Assembly (NCBI GenBank): GCA_009746045.1
Contig: RPFO01000539.1
Coordinates: 1-64,000, forward strand
Direction: 5' to 3'
From: Mesostigma viride
Taxonomy: Eukaryota > Streptophyta > Mesostigmatophyceae > Mesostigmatales > Mesostigmataceae
Length of the DNA: 64,000 nt
A model generated the notes under the pieces. That model saw only the letters and a list, made by a program, of their open reading frames with translations. It was not told the origin of the DNA and did no database searches. The position numbers and the translations under genes were made by a program. Shown here piece by piece: positions 33,716-42,316 of the stretch; the stretch's first letter is position 1; each line of letters starts with the position of its first letter.

Positions 33716-33825
33716 CGCCGAACTTTTTTTTCCTCAAAGACTTTAGTTGAAACTTTAAATGCATGAAAATGCAACTTTCAAAACTGAAGTACAATTTGAA
33801 AAATGTAGTACAATTCCAGGTGTGC

Positions 33826-34400
33826 ATGGGGGTGGTGCAAGCGGGAGTGGTCAGCACAAGTAGCCAGCAGCGCACTAGTGCAGTTCCCCAGGTTCCCACG
33901 GTGGTTCCATACCCCAATGGTGAGCCGTCCATAGCGTTCCAAGCAGTTGGAGCCTGTGGAGATGTATGGAGCGACATGGTGACATGTCCGTTGGTTGGCG
34001 CAGTCAAGCTTGATAGCGGTGCTCAGCCGCTAGTCATTAGCACAGACTTGGCCACCATGCTGAACCTGACCTACGAGAACGGTGGCTTAGTGGAAAGCCC
34101 CGTGTCTGTGTCAGGTTGGCAGGGTCCGGCTAGTAAGCCGTACGCTATGACGGCGGTTAAAGTCAACGTGATTTTCAATCCGTTGCGCGCCTCTAGCATG
34201 ACCACCGTGTCCGCGTATGCGCTGGTGGTCAACAAGTGTGGATATTCCGCACTACTCGGGGTGGATGTCCTTGCTCGCGCCATGGTTCAGGTGGACTATA
34301 GGGCGGAGGAGGCATCTTACATCCCTGATTGGGATGGGGCTGGCCTGAAGCGGGCCAGTGTGCCGGTCTCATGCTTCAGTTCTTCAGCCGGGGCTGCACG
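33826..34400 (+). CDS. Retroviral-type aspartic protease segment of the Ty3/gypsy polyprotein
   Basis: The open frame enters from the insert border and holds the active-site motif LDSGA at 34009-34023, followed after the expected spacing by LLGVDVL (near 34254), the flap/second-strand hallmark of retropepsins. One catalytic aspartate per chain fits a homodimeric protease that processes Gag-Pol. It reads into the methyltransferase frame only through a shift near 34400, so the join between protease and the next domain is broken in this copy. Upstream, gag is separated by the 17-kb insert. Confidence 0.75.
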
Positions 34401-37400
34401 CCTCAACCCTTCGCGGCTGCGGGCGTGGTGGAGGTCAGCATGGTGGAGGTACGGGCGGCGGGCTCATCGGCGTGGGACAAGCATCGGACGGTGCTGCCTC
34501 AGCCAACGGCGAGCATTGCCAAGATGCGCACGCAGTGGTCGCTGGATGCTGTGACGTCCACGCGGCAGCTGGCTATGCGCAAGCGGGTGACTGAAGCCGT
34601 CATCACCATTCCTCAGATGGCCAGCCATGGCCTCACTTTGGTGCAACCGGGTGTCTCGGAGGCCCAAGGTAATTTTTCTGCTGCAATCTTACCGCAGGCC
34701 CCTGATTTTGCCAAGGGTGCGGTAGTGTTGGAACTGTTTGCGGGGATCGGAGGGGGCATTGCAGGCTTTTTGGCCGCAGGCGGCGTGTGCCGTAAACTCA
34801 TCGCGGTAGAGCCATCGCACAAGGCGCGTCAGGTGTACTTCAGTCACTGTGGCGTGTTGTCGCGAGAGTATCCCGCGCAGTTTCCGCCATCAGCATGGCG
34901 TGACCCGTTTGGGGAATGTCCTCAAGATATCCGAGCCATCGGTGAGGTGCAGGTGCAGCAGTTGTTGCGCAGGCATCATGCCATCGACTTGGTAATTGCG
35001 GGTTGGGAGTGCCAGGGCCTGAGCCAGGCAGGGCAAGGGCGGGGGCTAGCCGATCCGCGTAGCGCGCTGTTCTGGGAACTGTTGCGTGTGGTGGGACTGT
35101 TGCAGTCGCGTCAGCCCCATCCGCCTGCGTATCTGTTTGAGAACGTTGTGGCGGGTGACAGCCCACATCAGGCGGTGCGGGAGGACTGGGCTACAATCGT
35201 GGCACTCCTGGGGGAGCCCATCGTGTGTGACAACGCAGGGCTGGGTGGGCTCACGCATCGTTTGCGTGCCTATTGGACCAACGTGGCGTGTGCGACCGGT
35301 GTGCAGGCGGTCTTGGGGGCCGTAGCAAGGCAGCATCCGAGTGTGTCTGCGGAGGTAGCATTGCCTTCCCACCTAGTCACGCAGAAGGTGGATAGCGAGG
35401 ATCGCCCACCGTATGCACGCGTCAACCGGGTCGGGAGCCCCATGTGTGCACTGCCGACCCTGGTCAGTTACCAAGGGTCGACAGCATACCGTGATCGGGG
35501 TAAGGGTCTCGTTTGGGACACTACCACCGGTCTGTTGGTGCAGCCACCCGCAGAATTTCGTGAGGCCAGCATGGGTTTTCATGTCGGGGCCTCGGCGCTG
35601 CCGGGCGTGCTCGAGAGTGAGCGCTGGTCTTTGATAGGCCAGGCTATGTCGGTGTTGCAGGTCGGGTATGTGCTGCTTGCATCGGTTGCCGTGCGCCAGT
35701 CTGGGGGGGCGTCCCCAGCCAATCCGCCTCAGCAGGTTGAGGCGCGCGCAGCCAAACTGAAGCGCCCTGCAGCGACGGGGACTTCATCAGCATGGGGGTG
35801 GCGTCTGCGACAGGTGTGGACTATCATTCTCATGACCGCCCTGCTGACCAGCACCGTGCTGGCCGGCGAGCCCACGCTGCATCGGGTAATACACCGTGCG
35901 GCACGCGAGGCTCCGGCGGTGGGTGTCACACCAGGTGTGGCAGCCTTTTCCTTGTTCCACGACGATGCGGCTAGGGCGCCGCATCTTGAGGCACATGCGG
36001 TAGCTGTGGGTGATCCCGCGGATACGCACCCCTGGGCTATTGGCGAACACCTTTCTGATGCGCAGCGCTCAGCCATGCTAAAGTGGCTAGGCACTGCAAG
36101 GGGGGCCTTCGCTTTCACAAGTGATGAACTGGGGTGTTTCAATGGTGGGACCATGCGTGTTCCATTGGACACTGACACTCCTTTGTTCCGACGCCAGCAT
36201 CGCCTGAGTCAGGCCGAGTTGGATTTTGTAGCCGAGCAATGCAAGGAGTTAGAGGATGCCGGTATCATCAGGCAATCTTCCTCCAGCTATGCTGCTGCCG
36301 TTGTCGTTGCGCCCAAGAAGGACGCTATCACCGGGGCATGGACGGGTATGCGCATGGCCACCGATCTGCGGTTGCTGAATGCACACACACCCGTGGACCG
36401 TTACCCCATGCCACGTGTGGATGATGTCCTGGATAAGATATCTCCTCATGTGAAGTTTGTGTCCTCGCTGGACCTGCGTAGCGGCTTTCATCAGATCGCA
36501 GTTGCGCCGGAGGATCAGCGGAAGCTTGCATTCTGGGGGGGCGGCAATTTGTATGAGTGGGTGCGCATGCCCTTTGGGCACCGCAACGCTAGTGCTGTTT
36601 TCCAACGAGCTATGGACAAAGTGCTTGCAGGTCTTCCTTTCGCCGCTTGTTACATTGATGATGTAATCGTCTTTAGCGCGACATTTGAGGAGCACCTGGC
36701 GCACTTGGAGCAGGTTCGCTTGGCTCTCGAGGAGCATAATATGCGGCTGCACCCTGAGAAGTGCAAGTTCGCCCAGCGGACCCTCTCATTCCTTGGTCAT
36801 CAGATTGTGCCGGGTGGCCGGACGCCTGATGCCGCCAAGGTCGAATCCATTGCGCAGGCCGCCGTACCCACGGATGTCTCAGGGGTGCGGGCGTATTTGG
36901 GTTTGGCTGGCTATTACCGAGGTTACATTGAGAACTTCAGCAGCAAGGTGAAGCCCTTGACCGAGTTACTCAAGAAGGGGTGCGTGTGGGCGTGGGGTCC
37001 CGCACAGCAACGCGCCATCGAGACAATCAAGCAGGAGCTCACGTCGGCACCGATTCTGCGCGCCCCTGACTATGCTTTGCCATTTGTGTTATATACCGAC
37101 TGGTCCAAGGTAGGACTGGGTGCGGTCTTGGCGCAAAAGGATGGTGATGGGCGCGAGCACGTTATTGCTTATGCTAGTCGCAGCAACAACCCAGCGGAGA
37201 GCCGGTATTCTTCCTATGAGGGGGAGGCACTGGCTGTGGTGTGGGCCATCAAGCACTTTCGCCCGTATTTATTTGGGCGCGTGTTTACTCTGGTGACAGA
37301 CCACCAGCCGCTTCAGTGGCTAATGACCAACACCAACCTGACGGGTAAGCTCGCCCGATGGGCCATGATTATCCAGGAGTACCACATGACCATTGTGCAT

Positions 37401-38366
37401 CGGGCCGGCAAGGACCATGTCAACGCCGATGTGCTATCCCGATACGCCATGCCTACCACTGTTGACCACACTGGAGCCCGGGCCATGGGTGCCGAGGGCT
37501 CGTCGGGTTCTGTGGTCTTTGTGAACGCTGCTGGGTATGCGGCCGACGATGAGGAGGAGGCGTGGTGGCGCAGTGTCGAGTACTCTGTGGCGGACTTCGG
37601 CATCAGCGACGACCCGGTGCGGCCGTCGCCATTCACGCCATCCAAAGCTGTGTGCGCTATGGAAGAGGGTAGGTCTCTGTCCTTTGACATTGATCCTTCT
37701 CTGCAGCAGCTGATCGCTGTGCAGGCTCTCTTAGCGCGTAGCTCTCTTGCTGATTGCTACACCGCTGATATCTGGCTAGATGGTCGAGTTTTGGAGCAAG
37801 TGCAGGGTGCTGTCTTGACTCCTACTCCAGTCGATTGGACTCCTGCTCAGAAGGCGACGGAGTTGAACAGGGTGCAGCACAGGGCTGCAACCTATGGTTG
37901 GGAAGATGGGGTTTTGTACAAGCTGTTGGGCAAGCGTAGGGTGGTCGTCCCACCGCCTGACAAGCGCGTTGCTATAGTGCAGGCGTACCACGAGCGGTAT
38001 GGTCACTTGGGTGGCAATCGCACGCTCAGCCTCGTACGGACCAGCTATTGGTGGAATAACATGCGACACACGGTGGCCCAGGTAGTGGCCAGCTGTGTCC
38101 CGTGTGCTCGAACCAAGGCTAACTTTAGCGCAGATCATGGTGCCAAGGAGCTGATGTCGCTTCCCATCAAGGGCTTGTTTTATCGCTGGCACGTCGATCT
38201 GTGCGGGCCGTTTCAGGAGAGCCCTGACGGCAACCTCTATGTCATGGTATGCGTGGAGAGCTTTAGCAAATGGGTTGAGTTGATCCCCATTGCTGACAAG
38301 CATGCCGCTACCACAGCGAAGCATTTTGCGGACATCATACCAGGTTTGGGGCTCCCGCGGAGGTAG
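34401..38366 (+). CDS. pol: Polyprotein: cytosine-5 DNA methyltransferase, RT, RNase H, integrase N-part
   Basis: This continuous frame opens upstream, near 34329; residues are counted from there. Residues 132-452 (34722-35685) are a C5-type DNA methyltransferase: LELFAGIGGG (AdoMet motif I), GWECQG with the catalytic cysteine (motif IV; usual PCQ is ECQ here), FENV (motif VI), THRLRAYW (motif VIII) and IGQAMSVLQVG (motif X-like). Residues 496-513 form a hydrophobic segment. Residues about 600-830 are RT with YIDD at 775-778; 915-1040 RNase H (LYTDWSK, VTDHQPL, DHVNADVLSR); 1220-1262 the integrase HHCC finger; 1285 onward the integrase core (HVDLCGPF). The frame stops at 38366 by a shift near 38345, cutting the core. 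Methylation of the element's own or host DNA is the inferred extra function. Confidence 0.9.
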   Translation, partial: PQPFAAAGVVEVSMVEVRAAGSSAWDKHRTVLPQPTASIAKMRTQWSLDAVTSTRQLAMRKRVTEAVITIPQMASHGLTLVQPGVSEAQGNFSAAILPQAPDFAKGAVVLELFAGIGGGIAGFLAAGGVCRKLIAVEPSHKARQVYFSHCGVLSREYPAQFPPSAWRDPFGECPQDIRAIGEVQVQQLLRRHHAIDLVIAGWECQGLSQAGQGRGLADPRSALFWELLRVVGLLQSRQPHPPAYLFENVVAGDSPHQAVREDWATIVALLGEPIVCDNAGLGGLTHRLRAYWTNVACATGVQAVLGAVARQHPSVSAEVALPSHLVTQKVDSEDRPPYARVNRVGSPMCALPTLVSYQGSTAYRDRGKGLVWDTTTGLLVQPPAEFREASMGFHVGASALPGVLESERWSLIGQAMSVLQVGYVLLASVAVRQSGGASPANPPQQVEARAAKLKRPAATGTSSAWGWRLRQVWTIILMTALLTSTVLAGEPTLHRVIHRAAREAPAVGVTPGVAAFSLFHDDAARAPHLEAHAVAVGDPADTHPWAIGEHLSDAQRSAMLKWLGTARGAFAFTSDELGCFNGGTMRVPLDTDTPLFRRQHRLSQAELDFVAEQCKELEDAGIIRQSSSSYAAAVVVAPKKDAITGAWTGMRMATDLRLLNAHTPVDRYPMPRVDDVLDKISPHVKFVSSLDLRSGFHQIAVAPEDQRKLAFWGGGNLYEWVRMPFGHRNASAVFQRAMDKVLAGLPFAACYIDDVIVFSATFEEHLAHLEQVRLALEEHNMRLHPEKCKFAQRTLSFLGHQIVPGGRTPDAAKVESIAQAAVPTDVSGVRAYLGLAGYYRGYIENFSSKVKPLTELLKKGCVWAWGPAQQRAIETIKQELTSAPILRAPDYALPFVLYTDWSKVGLGAVLAQKDGDGREHVIAYASRSNNPAESRYSSYEGEALAVVWAIKHFRPYLFGRVFTLVTDHQPLQWLMTNTNLTGKLARWAMIIQEYHMTIVHRAGKDHVNADVLSRYAMPTTVDHTGARAMGAEGSSGSVVFVNAAGYAADDEEEAWWRSVEYSVADFGISDDPVRPSPFTPSKAVCAMEEGRSLSFDIDPSLQQLIAVQALLARSSLADCYTADIWLDGRVLEQVQGAVLTPTPVDWTPAQKATELNRVQHRAATYGWEDGVLYKLLGKRRVVVPPPDKRVAIVQAYHERYGHLGGNRTLSLVRTSYWWNNMRHTVAQVVASCVPCARTKANFSADHGAKELMSLPIKGLFYRWHVDLCGPFQESPDGNLYVMVCVESFSKWVELIPIADKHAATTAKHFADIIPGLGLPRR

Positions 38367-39301
38367 TCACGGACCAGGGTGGTGAGTTCAGGGGTGAGTT
38401 CCAGGAGTTGCTGGATGGATGTCTTATTGATCACCGTCGCACTTCTCGGGAGCATCCTCAGGCCAATGGTTTGGCTGAGAGATTGGTGCAGACCGTCAAG
38501 CAGGCGCTGCGCAAGTGGAGCCTGCAGGTGCCGGAGTCGGCCAGGTGGGATCGCGAGTTGGCATGGATTGCCATGGGTTATCGCATGTCTCCCCAGGAGT
38601 CTCTCGCTACCTTCTCCCCGTATTTCCTTCTGTTCGGGCGTAATCCTCTTTTGCCTACGGAGGCACAGGTTGCGCACCCCGAACCCATGGCCTTCGACAA
38701 CGCTCAGCAATTTTTGGTTGAGGTGCTGGCCAGGGCAGAGACTTTTAAGAAGGTCATGCCCATCGCGATGAACAACTTGTTCATTGCTCAGCACAGGGAC
38801 TCCCTGCGTTACGCTCAGCGCCGGGGGGGCGCATACATGGCTCGCCAGCTGCGGTTTAGGCCAGGGCAGTATGTTTTCCTGCGCACTCAGCTGAAGCACA
38901 CTTTGGATGTGGAGGCGGGGCCCACCATTTTGCGCATTGTGGCTATCAAACCATCGGGAGTGGCAATTTTGGAGGGCGCCGACGGGAGCCGTACGACTGA
39001 CAACCTCAGCAATCTCAGTCCCTGCTCGCTGCCCAATTTGGTCCACGACCTCCAACCGCACACGTCTCGCCGAGTCAAGGACGCCCAGTGTCAGGTTTGT
39101 CACCGGGTCGATCAGGCGGAGTCCATGTTATTGTGTGATCAGTGTAACTGTGGTTGGCACATGCAGTGCTTGCAGCCAGTGGTCACCAGCATTCCGGAGG
39201 GGGATTGGTTTTGTCCAGTGTGCACCGCTGCGCAGTTTACCTCCCGCAGCTTGACTGCGGTCACCGCTGCCCTTGTCTTGGTACGATCGCTGTCTTCGTG
39301 A
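38367..39301 (+). CDS. pol: Integrase C-part and C-terminal PHD finger of the Ty3/gypsy polyprotein
   Basis: Continuing after the frameshift, the sequence reads VVTDQGGEF (second catalytic Asp) and HPQANGLAERLVQ (third catalytic residue, Glu), completing the D,D-35-E layout across two frames. A basic C-terminal domain (RPGQYVFLRT) follows. Bases 39089-39224 then encode a C4HC3 PHD finger: C-x2-C, C-x2-C, H-x2-C, C-x2-C with the conserved tryptophan before the last pair (GDWFCPVC). Chromoviruses carry a chromodomain at this position; a PHD finger could likewise steer integration to histone-marked chromatin. The stop is 20 bases before the purine tract. Confidence 0.85.
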
Positions 39302-39318
39302 TGGGGCCGGTCGCCAGC

Positions 39319-39330
39319 GAGGGGGGGAAT
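39319..39330 (+). promoter_or_regulatory. Polypurine tract
   Basis: GAGGGGGGGAA directly before the right LTR start, the usual site of plus-strand priming. Confidence 0.6.
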
Positions 39331-40722
39331 CATGGGACAGGTCCTCGCCCACCCCACAGGGCATGCAGTTAAGGCAGGCACGTCAGCTCAGCTCATTTGG
39401 GTTTTACCAAATTAAGCTGAGTGGCCAGCCGCCATGGTGGCGCCGGAGATTGTGGCACGCAGACGCGACAGCTGTCACGGACGCGAGCTATGTCATCCGG
39501 GCGCCCACTATGCACAAGACCGGTGACGTGCGCAAGGAATTTGTTTTCTACGCATTTTCGACAAAGGCTAGTGACCGGGGGGGACACTAGCACTTGCAGC
39601 ATAAGAGCGGACGAAAGTGTACGTGCGCGCGCGCCGGGCCAGGCACAGCTGGGCGCGCAGCACTGACTTGAGCGGACGGCAGCACAAGTGCGCAGCGTCG
39701 AGAGGATCATACGCGTGTTAGGACAGTGGAGCTGGAGCTGAAGCTGGACTGCTGGACTTCAACAGCGCCGAGGCTATTGACAGGCCAGGTGTCTTTGTGG
39801 TGTAGAATAGCGGGTCAACGTTATGAGGACTGGACAGAAAATGGAAAAGGACAATTTGCGGTGCGGAGCCAGATCGCTGGAATGAATGCGAAATCGCTGG
39901 CAGCCCTACAAAGGGATTTCTTCTAGAAAGGAACGATTAGACGCAATGTTTGCTGGGCCACTCACACGCAAGGTGTGAGCGTGCAGATTGTCTGAAGGAT
40001 ATTATGCTTCGACCTTGGTGGACGTGACTCAATGTCGGACATTCCCAGGGACAGAAATGCCGGAGCCTCTAGGAGATGAGATCGGCAACAGGGTAGCAAT
40101 TTAGATTTGTCGGGATGCCTTCCTGCTTTTGTTGGCATGTGTGGTAGAAAGCCAGGACGGCAACTGGAATGCGGTTTCTATTTGCATGGTTCAGGCAGCA
40201 AGATAGTTTTGGCATTCCTGGCTGGACTGACAAGTGTGGCGTGTGTCATGCGTGTGGCATGACGAATGGTTTGGTTCATAGTCGAAGAGGACTCTCACGC
40301 AGCGTGTAGTCTCTTCGAGTCTCTCGTTAGTGGCCTTCGTGTTTCTCCCTTTCCTTGGGAGCAAGGCCGGTAGCATGTCATGGAGCGCTGCCTAACTGCG
40401 GGCTCGTGAGCATGGAGTGCATCGATATTGAGACTATCAACGTGTTGTAATTGTATTAACTTTCTCAATAAATTCCGCATGTGCGGCTTCATCATCAGAC
40501 TGTGCAAAGTGTGTGTTGTGAAAGCATTGTTCTATAGCAGGGGAGGCAAAAGCACCCTCTTGCACCATCATATTGTCGCAATTAGAGTAGTTGGAGCGTC
40601 TAGCTAACGCCCCAGCAAGGATATTCAAACGCGGCACGCGACGGTACACAAGGGGATCAAGAAGGTGGTCATCAGGCACGAGGGACAGTTCCTTGTCCTC
40701 GGCTGAGAGCCCTCTTTTCATT
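39328..40722 (+). repeat. Right LTR of the Ty3/gypsy element
   Basis: Begins AATCATGGGACAGG after the purine tract and ends TCTTTTCATTA. Bases 39510-40722 match the left LTR. The first ~140 bases recur once more at 40723-40860. Confidence 0.8.
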
Positions 40723-40860
40723 AATCATGGGACAGGTCCTCGCCCACCCCACAGGGCATGCAGTTAAGGCAGGCACGTCAGCTCAGCTCATTTGGGTTTT
40801 ACCAAAGCTGAGTGGCCAGCCGCATGGTGGCGCCGGAGGTTGTGGCACGCAGACGCGACA
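40723..40860 (+). repeat. Second, truncated LTR start joined head-to-tail
   Basis: Repeats 39328-39465 (AATCATGGGACAGG to GCAGACGCGACA), beginning right at the end of the full LTR and stopping where the LINE ORF1 fragment starts. Confidence 0.75.
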
Positions 40861-41778
40861 ACAAGCCCTCGACCTCCGCGAGGAGGCCGACCGCACCCAG
40901 CGCAGCCACAACGTCATAATCAAGAACTTCGACCAGCCGGCAGGTGAGGACTCGACGACTCTTCTTGCGGCATTTAAGCGCGACATTTTTGCCCCCATGC
41001 ACATTACTGGTGAGCTGCACATGTCGGCTGTTCGCCTCCCCCGAGCGCGGGGTAAGGCTGGCCCGGCACCCGTGCTCCTCACCTTAAAGTATACATGGCG
41101 GACAAGCTGTTGTTTCTTAAAAACCGCAAGAAGCTCTCGGGGACTCACTTCACGATGGACGACGACCTGACCCTGGCCCAGCAACAGCGGCGACGCGAGC
41201 TATGGCCGACCTACCTCCAGATACGGCAAAGCGCAGAGGGGAAACCGGTATACTGGAGGGGGACGTCATCCACGTCGACCACAAGCCCTGGCAGGCACCC
41301 CCTGCCACCTCAGCAAAACCAGTCTAGGAAATATAGCAGTAGTGTAGATTAGTAAGGCTTAGCCTACCACGCGGCCCCAGCGCATGTGCGCCCATAATGG
41401 CCCCCATGGATGAGGCCTTCAGAATTTAGCCAAGCCATGCCTATAATCAGACCCCCCATGGATGTTGCATTAAGAATTTAGCCCTGCTCTGCCTATGCAG
41501 AGAGTCGCTCTCTGTTGAGAAGCCATGCCCTAGCCCTTTGTATTCTGATCCCTTTGTATAGCCATGGTGATCTTCCCCCCCATGACAGGCTCCCCTTAGC
41601 TGGGTTGAGCTTGAGAGATCGTGGTGGTGCAGGTGCCCTTGGTGCACCCAGAGCAAGTGTTGTTTACATTCCCACCCTTGCAGGAAGTAGCTTAGAATGT
41701 ATTAAAAGCCATATGCCCTTTCTCTGGGATATGTGCTACAGACACTCCCAACGGAGTTATGTTCTTAATTAATTAATT
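40861..41778 (+). mobile_element. 5'-truncated ORF1-only non-LTR retrotransposon fragment with 3' tail
   Basis: Encodes, over two or three frames (shifts near 41090 and 41265), a region matching residues about 308-450 of the ORF1 protein at 50269-51699 (LDLREEAD, NVIIKNF, RLPRARGKAG, DDDLTLAQQQRRREL). The 3' untranslated region follows directly, with the CTCCCAACGGAG hairpin (41745-41756) and a TTAATTAATTAATTA tail. No RT region lies between ORF1 and the 3' end. Confidence 0.75.
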
Positions 41779-42316
41779 ATGAACCGTGCTGACAGCTGAC
41801 ATGCATGCAAGCAATAGATAGGGCATCATACATGATCCATGTGGTTGGAGGCCACCTCAAATGCACGACATACCAATTCATGATTTGTAGATTGCATTGG
41901 CCAGCGCCTGCTAACCAAGCTCGATCATGCATGGTTGCGTGCATAAACCAAAACCAGCCAAACCGGTAGCCCATGCACATCAACCCGACAAGTTTGAAGA
42001 ATAGCTCAAGCAGTATAGAAGGTGAATTCAAGATGGCTGTGCTGTGCCGCATCCACGTAAGTCGTAGCATGCAGGCAACACGTACAAGGCTTGGGACCTA
42101 AATCGTAGTTATATACAAGACGAGGATGACCAATGACTAGGAAGAAGCAACGTCCATGAGACCAGGCATGATGTCGTTTCAAACGCGGTCGCAGCGCAAC
42201 ACGGTTCACAGAACGCTGGCTGGCGGGCCACATCCCTGGCAGTTGATCCCAGCAGAATTAGCTCAGGATACTAGTAATGCCGGGTTCAAGACGTTAATGT
42301 CAACATGACCGGTTCC
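41779..42316. other. No gene seen
   Basis: Intergenic sequence between the LINE fragment and the F-box/LRR gene's stop; no feature recognised. Confidence 0.5.
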
